Origin: Lachnospiraceae bacterium | Lineage (GTDB): Bacteria; Bacillota; Clostridia; Lachnospirales; Lachnospiraceae | Reading direction: 5' to 3' | NCBI GenBank assembly: GCA_019421365.1 | Contig: JAHZFJ010000006.1 | Coordinates: forward strand, 105,200-169,199 | Length of the DNA stretch: 64,000 nt | Part shown: one piece after another, positions 1 to 8,273 of the stretch | Numbering within the stretch: position 1 is the stretch's first letter | Layout of the letters: every line of letters begins with the position of its first letter | Notes under the pieces: generated by a model | What the model saw: the letters and a program-made list of their open reading frames with translations, nothing else | What the model was told of the DNA's origin: nothing | The model's database searches: none | Made by a program: the position numbers and the translations under genes

Positions 1-735
1 TTAAATACAAACATATTAGGAACATGCAGACTTATGGAAGCTATACATCTTCAAATGGTACATGATAATTCTTATAACCCTATTGTTCATGTTTGTGCAT
101 CATCAGAAGTATTTGGGAAGATACCAGCTGATAAAAAGCCAGCTGATGGAATTAATGAAGAGTGTCCATTTCATCCAGCATCACCATATGCAATTTCTAA
201 AGTGGGTACAGACTTATTAGGTCGATACTATGCTGAAGCATATGGAATTACAACAATGACTACACGTATGTTTACTCATACTGGTCCTAGAAGGGGTGAT
301 GTGTTCCATGAATCAACCTTTGCAAAGCAAATTGCAATGATAGAAGCTGGAATTATTGAACCAGAAGTTAAAGTAGGTAATTTGGATTCTCTTCGTACTT
401 ATGCAGATGTTAGGGATGCAGTTAGGGCCTATTATATGTTAGTAACAGTTAATCCAATTGCAGGTGAATACTATAATATCGGTGGTTCTTATACTTGTAC
501 AGTAGGTGATACATTACACACATTAATAAATTTATCAACAATGAAAGATAAAATTAAAGTTGTAACTGATCCTGATAGATTACGACCTATTGATGCTGAT
601 TTACAAATACCAGATTGCAGTAAATTTAAGAATCATACAGGTTGGGAACCAGTAGTTGCTTATGAGAAAACAATGGAAGATTTACTTAATTATTGGAGAG
701 ATAAGGTGAAAAACGGCAAATTTTTAACACGATAA
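1..735 (+). CDS. GDP-mannose 4,6-dehydratase-like SDR, probably acting on a GDP-heptose (5' end outside window)
   Basis: The reading frame is open from base 1, so the N-terminal NAD-binding part lies outside the window; the visible 244 codons are the catalytic half. An extended short-chain dehydrogenase/reductase: CASSEVFG matches the T/S-S-E-VYG strand and YAISK is the catalytic YxxxK. The substrate-domain stretch MFTHTGPRRGDVFHES and the late LRTYADVRDAVRAYY segment fit the GDP-mannose 4,6-dehydratase family. The next gene is a GmhA-like sedoheptulose-7-phosphate isomerase, so GDP-D-glycero-D-manno-heptose is a plausible substrate (as for DmhA-type enzymes); that is inference from context. 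It would act in the cytoplasm, supplying a modified sugar nucleotide for surface glycan. An ordinary GDP-mannose dehydratase is the alternative. Confidence 0.85.
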   Translation, partial: LNTNILGTCRLMEAIHLQMVHDNSYNPIVHVCASSEVFGKIPADKKPADGINEECPFHPASPYAISKVGTDLLGRYYAEAYGITTMTTRMFTHTGPRRGDVFHESTFAKQIAMIEAGIIEPEVKVGNLDSLRTYADVRDAVRAYYMLVTVNPIAGEYYNIGGSYTCTVGDTLHTLINLSTMKDKIKVVTDPDRLRPIDADLQIPDCSKFKNHTGWEPVVAYEKTMEDLLNYWRDKVKNGKFLTR

Positions 736-750
736 TTGGAATGACACATT

Positions 751-794
751 GAGATACCGAATCTTTCAGGACAAAATGAAGGATTTGGTATCTC
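751..794 (+). terminator. Hairpin after the GDP-sugar dehydratase
   Basis: GAGATACC-AATC pairs with GATT-GGTATCTC around a purine-rich loop. The 3' flank is TTGATTGATTT rather than a clean T run, so this may be a weak terminator or an intercistronic processing hairpin before the isomerase gene. Confidence 0.5.
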
Positions 795-865
795 TTGATT
801 GATTTAAATATACTTGAAGCTACTGTTATAGTATTTGATATATTTCATAATGAAAGGATTAAGAG

Positions 866-1510
866 ATGAAAAAGGAAACAAGTGATGTAATAAATAATTA
901 CATATATAAATATGATTTTTTTACAGAAATAAAAGAACAGGTTCTTGAGGCCTTTGACATATTAATTAATTGTTATTTATCAGGTAATAAACTACTCGTT
1001 TGTGGGAATGGTGGTAGTAATTCTGATGCGGATCATATAGTTGGTGAACTGTTAAAAGGCTTTACAAAAAGACGTGTACTTGATGAGAATACTCAACAAG
1101 CTCTTAAGGTGTGGGGAGAGAATGGTGAGTACTTAGCAGGGGTTCTACAAGGTTCGTTACCAGCTATTAATCTAGGTGGACAGGCATCTATCATGACTGC
1201 TATAATTAATGATATCGGTGGCAATGAAGTTTATGCCCAACAATTACTTGGATTAGGAAAAAGTGGAGATGTGCTTTTAGGAATTAGTACTTCGGGAAAT
1301 TCTAAAAATATATTAAATGCAGGAATAATAGCTAAAGTGCTTGGAATAAAGACAATCGCATTAACTGGTGAAGGCGGAGGAGAAATGGCTAATTTATTTG
1401 ATTGCAAAATATGTGTTCCTTCGATGCGAACTTCGTATATTCAGGATATGCATACGCCTGTCTACCATTGTTTATGTGAAATGATAGAAACCGAATACTG
1501 GGATATATAA
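866..1510 (+). CDS. gmhA: D-sedoheptulose-7-phosphate isomerase (SIS domain)
   Basis: A 214-residue single SIS-domain protein. CGNGGSNSDADHIVGELLKG matches the GmhA signature GNGGSAADAQH-ELVGRF, and STSGNSKNI and LTGEGGGEMA are the sugar-phosphate-binding loops. The family isomerises sedoheptulose 7-phosphate to D-glycero-D-manno-heptose 7-phosphate, the first step to ADP- or GDP-heptose. In a Gram-positive clostridium the likely use is GDP-heptose for S-layer or capsule glycan, which agrees with the GDP-sugar dehydratase just upstream. The middle residues (about 70-105) are longer than in enterobacterial GmhA, as is common in the GDP-heptose-type enzymes. The start follows GAAAGGATTAAGAG. 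No kinase or guanylyltransferase (HddA/HddC) is visible here; they would be upstream of the window. Confidence 0.88.
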   Translation: MKKETSDVINNYIYKYDFFTEIKEQVLEAFDILINCYLSGNKLLVCGNGGSNSDADHIVGELLKGFTKRRVLDENTQQALKVWGENGEYLAGVLQGSLPAINLGGQASIMTAIINDIGGNEVYAQQLLGLGKSGDVLLGISTSGNSKNILNAGIIAKVLGIKTIALTGEGGGEMANLFDCKICVPSMRTSYIQDMHTPVYHCLCEMIETEYWDI

Positions 1511-1540
1511 CATTGCTATATTTATTGAAAGGATAAGGTT

Positions 1541-4216
1541 ATGATAAGTCAGATAATTGAAAGTGATAAATGTACTGGTTGTTCTGCATGCCTTAATGTT
1601 TGTGAATGCGATGCTATCACTATGAGAGAAGATAATATGGGGTTTTTAAGACCTAATATAGATGCTAGTAGATGTATTGAATGTAATAGATGTAAGGAGT
1701 TATGCCCAGTAATAAATCCTAAATATAGTAATAATATAAAACCTAAGTGCTATGCAGTAATGGCAGAAGATAAGATAAGGGAGAAGAGTTCAAGTGGTGG
1801 TATTTTTACTGTTTTAGCAGAAAATATACTAAGTAATGATGGTATTGTTTGCGGTGCTAGTCTTAATAAGGACCTTAGTGTAAGTCATATATGTATAGAT
1901 AAATTACAGGATTTGCATAAATTACAGAAGAGTAAGTATATGCAGAGTATAGTAAGTGGAGTTTATACTGAGATAAAGAATTATTTAGAGTTGGGGAAAA
2001 ATGTTTTATTTGTTGGTTGTCCTTGTCAGGTAGCTGGGCTAAAGAATTATTTGGAAAAAGATTATACAAACCTACTAACAGTAGATCTGTTTTGCCATGG
2101 AGTGGCTTCATATAAGATGTTTAAGGAATCTATGAATGAAAACTATCCAGTAGAGAAAATAACTAATCTTAGTTTTCGGAATAAGGATTTAGGTTGGAAT
2201 TATAATGAGAAATTAGATAGATGGGCTACGAGTGCGCAACTACTTAAATTTCAAATTGAAGATAAGGAATATTTGGTGGATTTAGAAGATTCTATGTATG
2301 AAGTAGGATTTCACCAGAATATATCACTTCAAGAAGCTTGCTATAACTGTACATTTAGTACATTTCCGAGACAGGGTGATATATCATTGGGGGATTATTG
2401 GGGGATTGAAAATTATGACCCTAATCTAACAGATAATTTAGGAACTAGTTTAGTAACATTGAATAATGAAAAAGGAACTAGAATTTTTAAAGAATGTTTG
2501 GATAACTTTGTAGTATGCAAAGAAACTCCAATGGAATCTATATGCAACAGAGCTAGTTCAGAGTTAACTAAAAATCCCGTAAGAGATAGGTTTTTATCAT
2601 TATATAAATTAAACTCATTTAATAAATCAATTAGGATGAGTAGAGATGATATATATGATATAGGAATAGTGGGCTTATGGTTTGTAAAGAATCATGGTTC
2701 ACAACTAACGTATTTTGCATTATATCATGTCATTAAAAGTTTGGGATTATCACCACTATTGATAAGTCAACCTATGACATCTGTATGGAAACCAGAGACT
2801 GAACCAGTTCAATTTTTTAGTAATCCTTATGAACAAAGCGAGATTTCAAAAATTTATTTTGATAAATATGCAATGAGAGAATTAAATGATAAATGTGATA
2901 GATTTTTGCTGGGTTCAGATCAATTATGGAATATGGGCGTTTATAATATTACCGGAAGATATGCATCTATGGAATGGGTTATGGCTAATAAGTATAAGAT
3001 AGCGTATGCAGCCTCATTCGGACATGATACAGCATTGGGATCAGATAAAGATAATGCTGAGTTAGCATATTATCTTAAAAAATTTGACGCAATTTCTGTA
3101 AGAGAAGAAAATGCGGTTAAATTAGCTTATGATAAATACGGAATTGAAACAGAGTGTGTGCTTGATCCAATCTTTTTATGTGACAGAGTAGAGTTTGATA
3201 AGTTAGCTGAAAAGGGAATAGAACGAATACCTAAGGATAACTTCATGTTTGCATATATTTTAGATCCCAATGAAGATAAGCAAGCGGCAATTTTAAAGAT
3301 ATCCAATGATTATGGATATCAGATAAGAGTTGCAATTGATGGTTGTAACGATGCAAAAGAATCTAAAAAGTACTGGTCATTGGAGGTAATGGAAGAAGTA
3401 TATAATGAAGAATGGCTTGCCATGATAAAAAATGCAGAAGTTGTAATTACAGATTCATTTCATGGAATGTGCTTTGCTATACTTTATCATAAACCTTTTA
3501 TTGCAATTGTAAATAATAAAAGAGGTTACGAAAGGTTTCGCTCATTTGTTTCTTTAGTACATTTAGAAAAATGTCTAGCAACTAATTCACAAGACATAGT
3601 TAACGGTAAGGTCAAGTTAAATAAAATAAATTATAATGAAGTAGATACTATAATAAATAATGAAAAATTAAAGTCATTGAAATGGTTGAAAAATGCCATT
3701 TTTAGCAAGGATTCAACAAAAAAAGAACTGGATACGTTTGACATTGTTGATTCGAGATGCAGTAATATTGATATGAAATATAGTGAAGAATTTTCTAAGC
3801 TAGTCAATGAAAAGAATGCTGAAATTAATAGTATTTATGAATATATGAAAATAATGGAAATTAATTCTGGCCATCAAAAACAAGAATTATTAAATAAAAT
3901 TGCTAGCTTAAATACAGAACTAACTGAATCAAAGCAAATGATAGATAACTTACAACAGGAATTGAGAAACAGAATCCTCACTGAGGATGAAGTAATTGAT
4001 TATTTACGGAAGAATTTGGAACAAATTAATGACTTCATTACAAATAATCGAGAGAGTATTGAACGGCAAACGAAAAAACTATATGATTCAAACTTTAAAA
4101 GATTTTGGCTTTATATTCCTAAAAAATTATTTAATATAGGCAAGTGTATAAGAAACATAGGGATTGCAAATACGATAAAGTTAGTGATAGATAAAAAGAT
4201 TATGAGAAAAAAATAG
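1541..4216 (+). CDS. Ferredoxin / FrhB-like / polysaccharide pyruvyl transferase fusion protein
   Basis: An 891-residue multidomain protein. Residues 11-60 hold two 4Fe-4S ferredoxin motifs (CTGCSACLNVC and CIECNRCKELCP). Residues about 65-330 match the coenzyme F420 hydrogenase/dehydrogenase beta subunit N- and C-terminal domains (SSGGIF, GCPCQVAGLKNYL, DLFCHGV, GDISLGDYWG), with extra cysteines at CYNCTF. Residues about 370-680 form a polysaccharide pyruvyl-transferase (WcaK/CsaB-like) domain, with NHGSQLTYFAL, LLGSDQLWN, ITDSFHGMCFAI and a typical DPIFL. Residues about 745-830 are a predicted coiled coil and the C-terminus is basic. It lies within surface-polysaccharide genes. Role in glycan pyruvylation or a linked redox step is inferred from the domains; the reaction of such fusions is not established. 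Confidence 0.85.
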   Translation: MISQIIESDKCTGCSACLNVCECDAITMREDNMGFLRPNIDASRCIECNRCKELCPVINPKYSNNIKPKCYAVMAEDKIREKSSSGGIFTVLAENILSNDGIVCGASLNKDLSVSHICIDKLQDLHKLQKSKYMQSIVSGVYTEIKNYLELGKNVLFVGCPCQVAGLKNYLEKDYTNLLTVDLFCHGVASYKMFKESMNENYPVEKITNLSFRNKDLGWNYNEKLDRWATSAQLLKFQIEDKEYLVDLEDSMYEVGFHQNISLQEACYNCTFSTFPRQGDISLGDYWGIENYDPNLTDNLGTSLVTLNNEKGTRIFKECLDNFVVCKETPMESICNRASSELTKNPVRDRFLSLYKLNSFNKSIRMSRDDIYDIGIVGLWFVKNHGSQLTYFALYHVIKSLGLSPLLISQPMTSVWKPETEPVQFFSNPYEQSEISKIYFDKYAMRELNDKCDRFLLGSDQLWNMGVYNITGRYASMEWVMANKYKIAYAASFGHDTALGSDKDNAELAYYLKKFDAISVREENAVKLAYDKYGIETECVLDPIFLCDRVEFDKLAEKGIERIPKDNFMFAYILDPNEDKQAAILKISNDYGYQIRVAIDGCNDAKESKKYWSLEVMEEVYNEEWLAMIKNAEVVITDSFHGMCFAILYHKPFIAIVNNKRGYERFRSFVSLVHLEKCLATNSQDIVNGKVKLNKINYNEVDTIINNEKLKSLKWLKNAIFSKDSTKKELDTFDIVDSRCSNIDMKYSEEFSKLVNEKNAEINSIYEYMKIMEINSGHQKQELLNKIASLNTELTESKQMIDNLQQELRNRILTEDEVIDYLRKNLEQINDFITNNRESIERQTKKLYDSNFKRFWLYIPKKLFNIGKCIRNIGIANTIKLVIDKKIMRKK

Positions 4217-4258
4217 AATTCAAATTAATAGCGTTGTAATTTAGAAAGTGAGCTTAGC

Positions 4259-5347
4259 ATGCAAACAAATAAAAAATCATGGATAGACTATATTCGTTTT
4301 ATTGCCGTCTTTCTTGTTTTGGATGCACATTTAATTTCGGCTGGATCATGTGCATTGTCTATTCCTTCGGTAATAGCAGAAAGTAATAGTGTTAACTTAC
4401 CTATTATTCCAATAGAAACACATAAACTATGGGTGTTGGATACTTTTTTTGTGAATAATTTTAATACTCAAACAGCTTCAGTTGGTGTAGTATTATTTCT
4501 ATTACTTACGGGATATCTATCAGTTACATCTAGAGAAAAAGGCACTGGAAGAGATTTTTTGATTAAAAGATTAATTAGATTATATCCGACATTAATTTTT
4601 GCTATATTTTTATCGGGAATTGTATTATTTCTACATCAGGGAATTGGATATAGTATATTGAATTATGCGTCTACAGCATTATTAATATATCCTATATTGG
4701 AATATTCTCCAACAATAGGAGTTGTATGGGTTCTGTGTATTGAAATGTTATTTTATATAATATTAGCACATATAAAACGTATTAATATCAAGAATATAAT
4801 AATACTAAGCTTACTAGTTTATCTACTCATATTATGCCAATATGAAAGTAATAGTTCTTTATTAGCTGTATTGATTTATTATCTCAAATTTATACCTATA
4901 ATATTAATCGGAGTAACTATTAAATGTTGTGAAAAATACAGTTCCAAGAAAAAGTATTTATATATTGTATTATCTTCTTTATTAGGTTGGGGGGCAATAA
5001 AATCTTGCAGTTATGTTATAGCTGATGAATCAACATATACACATATAGAAACCTATGTGGTTGCTTTAATTATATTTTTTAGCTGTCAGATTTTAAGTAG
5101 GCTAAGAGTATTAAATAAAACACCAAAATTTATTACATTTATCAATAATATAAGTTTTCAAATATATTTATTGCAACTGAATATTGGAATGGCATTTATG
5201 TATTATTTGAAATGTAATGTAACTAATAATTCTTATATAATAGTTTTATTTTCAGTCGGATTAATTATTATTGTCTCTGCATTTGTTTATTACTTCATTG
5301 AAATTCCTATTCATAAAAAATTAGGGACGTTACAAAAAAATATTTAG
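4259..5347 (+). CDS. Membrane acyltransferase, acyltransferase-3 family
   Basis: A 362-residue integral membrane protein with about ten hydrophobic segments. The N-terminal W-I-D-Y-I-R-F-I-A-V-F-L-V-L-D-A-H start is the usual first helix of acyltransferase family 3 (OatA/NodX/WecH type), with the conserved R-F and a His at the end of the helix. IKRLIRLYPTLIFAIFLSG matches the family's second conserved RxxRxxP region. Such enzymes transfer acetyl or other acyl groups to extracytoplasmic or lipid-linked sugars. It is 42 bases after the pyruvyl-transferase fusion and 47 before glf, so probably in the same transcript and O-acetylates the same polysaccharide (inference). The ribosome site is weak (AGAAAGTGAGC). 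Confidence 0.82.
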   Translation: MQTNKKSWIDYIRFIAVFLVLDAHLISAGSCALSIPSVIAESNSVNLPIIPIETHKLWVLDTFFVNNFNTQTASVGVVLFLLLTGYLSVTSREKGTGRDFLIKRLIRLYPTLIFAIFLSGIVLFLHQGIGYSILNYASTALLIYPILEYSPTIGVVWVLCIEMLFYIILAHIKRINIKNIIILSLLVYLLILCQYESNSSLLAVLIYYLKFIPIILIGVTIKCCEKYSSKKKYLYIVLSSLLGWGAIKSCSYVIADESTYTHIETYVVALIIFFSCQILSRLRVLNKTPKFITFINNISFQIYLLQLNIGMAFMYYLKCNVTNNSYIIVLFSVGLIIIVSAFVYYFIEIPIHKKLGTLQKNI

Positions 5348-5394
5348 GAAATGATGAAATATTATAAATATATATTAAGAAAGAGAAGTGTATC

Positions 5395-6495
5395 ATGTAC
5401 AATTATCTAATAGTAGGAGCAGGCCTCTTCGGTTCAGTCTTCGCATATGAAGCAAACAAAAGAGGAAAAAGCTGCTTAGTAATCGATAAAAGGGATCATA
5501 TAGCAGGAAACATATATACAGAAGACATAGAAGGTATCAACGTTCACCAATATGGTGCCCATATTTTTCATACGTCCAATAAGATGGTATGGGATTATGT
5601 AAATCAATTTGCAGAATTTAATCACTATATTAATTCACCAGTTGCTGTTTATAGGGACGAGCTCTATAATCTACCGTTCAATATGAATACTTTCAGTAAG
5701 CTATGGGGAATTCGTACACCAAGCGAAGCTAAGGAGCAAATTCATAACCAAATTAGAGAATTGAATATTGGTGAACCAAAAAACTTAGAAGAACAAGCTT
5801 TATCCTTAGTAGGTACGGATGTTTATGAGAAGTTAATAAAAGGGTACACAGAGAAGCAATGGGGAAGAAGTTGTACAGAACTTCCATCATTTATTATTAA
5901 ACGTTTACCATTGCGTTTTACCTATGATAACAATTATTTTAATGATCCATACCAAGGTATTCCTAAAGGTGGATATACTGCAATTATCGAAAAGATGCTT
6001 GAAGGAATAGAAGTTAGAACAAGTACCGATTACTTTGAATTAATTAAAGAACAACCACATATTGCAGAGAAGATTGTGTTTACAGGTATGATTGATGAAT
6101 TCTACGATTATCAATTGGGAGAATTGCAATATCGTTCCTTACGATTTGAATCTGAAGTATTAGAGGAAGAGAATTATCAGGGGAATGCGGTTGTTAATTA
6201 TACGGAGCGTGAAGTGCCATATACACGTATAATAGAGCACAAACATTTTGAATTTGGAAAACAACCACATACGGTGATTACCAGAGAATATCCATCAGAA
6301 TGGGAAAAAGGTTCAGAGCCGTATTATCCTATTAATGATGATAAGAATGGAAGTCTATATGAGAAGTATAGAGAGTTGGCAGAAAAAGAGGCTAATGTAA
6401 TATTTGGTGGAAGACTTGGCCAATATCGTTATTATGACATGGATAAGGTAATTGAATCTGCACTACAAGAGGTAGAAAAAGAATTTAGAAAATAA
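5395..6495 (+). CDS. glf: UDP-galactopyranose mutase
   Basis: 366 residues, the normal length for Glf. It starts with the FAD-binding Rossmann motif GAGLFGSVFAYEANKRG, followed by DKRDHIAGNIYTE and the signature HQYGAHIFHTSNK. Other family landmarks are GYTEKQWGRS, PLRFTYDNNYFNDPYQGIP and FGGRLGQYRYYDMDKVI near the C-terminus. The flavoenzyme interconverts UDP-galactopyranose and UDP-galactofuranose in the cytoplasm, feeding galactofuranose into surface glycans. It is the last gene of the left + strand cluster and is closed by a symmetrical terminator shared with rfbC. The ribosome site is AGAAAGAGAAG. Confidence 0.96.
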   Translation: MYNYLIVGAGLFGSVFAYEANKRGKSCLVIDKRDHIAGNIYTEDIEGINVHQYGAHIFHTSNKMVWDYVNQFAEFNHYINSPVAVYRDELYNLPFNMNTFSKLWGIRTPSEAKEQIHNQIRELNIGEPKNLEEQALSLVGTDVYEKLIKGYTEKQWGRSCTELPSFIIKRLPLRFTYDNNYFNDPYQGIPKGGYTAIIEKMLEGIEVRTSTDYFELIKEQPHIAEKIVFTGMIDEFYDYQLGELQYRSLRFESEVLEEENYQGNAVVNYTEREVPYTRIIEHKHFEFGKQPHTVITREYPSEWEKGSEPYYPINDDKNGSLYEKYRELAEKEANVIFGGRLGQYRYYDMDKVIESALQEVEKEFRK

Positions 6496-6516
6496 CTTAT
6501 ATCAGAATTGTTAATC

Positions 6517-6548
6517 AGCTGTAAAATTCTTCTTTGAATTTTACAGCT
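6517..6548. terminator. Bidirectional terminator between glf and rfbC
   Basis: A perfect 13-bp stem, AGCTGTAAAATTC against GAATTTTACAGCT, with a TTCTTT loop, lies between the convergent ends of glf (+) and rfbC (-). Confidence 0.8.
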
Positions 6549-6580
6549 TTCAATTTCAAATAAGATGTATTACTTGTATT

Positions 6581-7189
6581 CTAGAATCGGAAAATATCCT
6601 TCAATCCTACCCATAATTGATCTTTCTCACTAAGATTCAACGCAGTACCGTCTTCTAACTGGTATCCCTCGGCAGAGGCAGTTCCGTTATATTCACCATT
6701 CACTTGCGGCCAAATAACTCCAATTTCTGGATCGTTCCATGCAAGACCTCCCTCATCGCCGGGGTGATAGAAGTCAGTACATTTGTAACAGAATTCTGCA
6801 ATGTCGCTTAATACTAGAAAACCATGAGCGAAACCTTCCGGTATATAGAATTGTTTTTTGTTTTCTTCTGTAAGCTCTACACCGAACCATTTACCATACG
6901 TATCACTGTTACTTCTTAAATCGACAGCTACATCGAATACAGAACCTTTGACAACTCGTACTAATTTCCCCTGTGGGTATTCTTTTTGAAAATGTAATCC
7001 GCGAAGCACACCTTTAGTAGAGCAGGATTGATTGTCCTGTACAAAGTGCATTGTTAGGCCAGCTTCCTCCATATCTCTTTGATTATATGTCTCCATAAAA
7101 TAACCTCTAGCATCACTGTGAACCGTAGGTTCAATAACACAGAGTCCCTTGATGCCGCCGGCATCTTTTTCTATTTTGATTTGTCCCAT
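6581..7189 (-). CDS. rfbC: dTDP-4-dehydrorhamnose 3,5-epimerase
   Basis: 202 residues, standard RmlC/RfbC length and cupin fold. FQDNQSCSTKGVLRGLHFQ is represented here as VQDNQSCSTKGVLRGLHFQ, carrying the catalytic His; GKLVRVVKGSVFDVAVDLR and FAHGFLVLSD follow in the usual order. It epimerises C3 and C5 of dTDP-4-keto-6-deoxyglucose, the third step to dTDP-L-rhamnose. It is the last of the minus-strand rfbB-rfbD-rfbC set, but a 177-bp gap holding a foldback element separates it from rfbD, so it may have its own promoter. The start follows a moderate AAAGGT site. Confidence 0.96.
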   Translation of the reverse strand: MGQIKIEKDAGGIKGLCVIEPTVHSDARGYFMETYNQRDMEEAGLTMHFVQDNQSCSTKGVLRGLHFQKEYPQGKLVRVVKGSVFDVAVDLRSNSDTYGKWFGVELTEENKKQFYIPEGFAHGFLVLSDIAEFCYKCTDFYHPGDEGGLAWNDPEIGVIWPQVNGEYNGTASAEGYQLEDGTALNLSEKDQLWVGLKDIFRF

Positions 7190-7214
7190 TTTATAATTAT
7201 ACCTTTCATAAAAT

Positions 7215-7359
7215 GTAACTGTTCGGAGCCAAGCAGAATAATTTAAAAATGCATGTTGAATGCTTGCATTTAGGAATGCGTTTTTGAGTTATTCTATTTG
7301 GCGGATACGCCACATCGAGGAAAACCGTAGGTTTTTCGAGATTGGCTCTGGACAGTTAC
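7215..7359. repeat. 145-bp foldback (MITE-like) element between rfbD and rfbC
   Basis: The ends GTAACTGTTCGGAGCCAA and TTGGCTCTGGACAGTTAC are imperfect inverted repeats (16 of 18 match). The interior holds further self-complementary parts, such as CAGAATAA against TTATTCT and GGCGGATACGCC. Only this copy was seen in the window. It could be a MITE-like insertion or a structured RNA between rfbD and rfbC. No ORF is present. Confidence 0.6.
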
Positions 7360-7366
7360 TATAAAT

Positions 7367-8251
7367 TTATAGAATCTCTTTTAGATATCGATTTAATGCA
7401 TCCTGCCAAGTTGGGAGAGGAGTAAATCCTTGATCCGTAAGCTTGCTCCTATCAAGTCTGCTATTAAAGGGTCTAGCTGCTTTGGATATTCCATATTCCG
7501 CGGTTGTAACAGGAGATACGGTTAACCTATTTTCTGAATACTCTGTATATCCTAATTCAATTGCTTGATGAAAGATTTCTTTTGCAAAATCATACCAGCT
7601 GATGTATCCACCTTCATTGGTAGCATGGTAGTAGCCATATTTGTCTGTTTCAATCATATCCACTAGTAATCTTGCTAAATCATAGGTATACGTTGGTGTA
7701 CCAATTTGATCACTGACAACCGTTAATGCATCATGTGATTTTCCTATTTTTAGCATAGTTTTGATAAAGTTATTACCATTTTTTCCGAATACCCAAGCGA
7801 TTCGTACAATGAAATATTTATTAAGTAATTCTGCTACAGCCAGTTCGCCTTCTAATTTGGTTTTTCCATATACATTTAAAGGATTATAATCCTTGCAATC
7901 TGGTAGCCAAGGTTCTGTCCCCTGACCATCGAATACGTAATCTGTAGAGAGATACATCATTTTAATATCCAACTCTTTGCAGAGTGTTGCGATATGTTTT
8001 GTTCCAATGGCATTTACAAGATGGACTTTTTCTTTATTATCTTCGTCTTCTGCAGCATCAACAGCGGTCCATGCAGCACAGTGAATGACTGCATCGGGAT
8101 TTGCATTTCTGATACCATTTTCGACAGAAGAATAATCTGTAATATCCATTTCTTCAATATCTACGCCAATTGCTTCATGGTTTCTTTTGGTCAATTCGTT
8201 AACAACGTCATGGCCAAGCTGCCCTTTGACGCCTGTTACAAGTACTTTCAT
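7367..8251 (-). CDS. rfbD: dTDP-4-dehydrorhamnose reductase
   Basis: 294 residues from the ATG at 8251, chosen because the protein then starts MKVLVTGVKGQLGHDVV, the normal RmlD Rossmann start, and a GGAGGTTATAG ribosome site sits just upstream; the frame stays open further upstream without further homology. GxxGQLG, MMYLSTDYVFDG, YGKTKLEGE (YxxxK) and AWVFGKNGNNFIKTML are all typical. It reduces dTDP-4-keto-L-rhamnose to dTDP-L-rhamnose with NAD(P)H, the last step of the pathway. It lies 22 bases after rfbB, in the same operon. Confidence 0.96.
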   Translation of the reverse strand: MKVLVTGVKGQLGHDVVNELTKRNHEAIGVDIEEMDITDYSSVENGIRNANPDAVIHCAAWTAVDAAEDEDNKEKVHLVNAIGTKHIATLCKELDIKMMYLSTDYVFDGQGTEPWLPDCKDYNPLNVYGKTKLEGELAVAELLNKYFIVRIAWVFGKNGNNFIKTMLKIGKSHDALTVVSDQIGTPTYTYDLARLLVDMIETDKYGYYHATNEGGYISWYDFAKEIFHQAIELGYTEYSENRLTVSPVTTAEYGISKAARPFNSRLDRSKLTDQGFTPLPTWQDALNRYLKEIL

Positions 8252-8273
8252 TCTATAACCTCCATTAACGATC

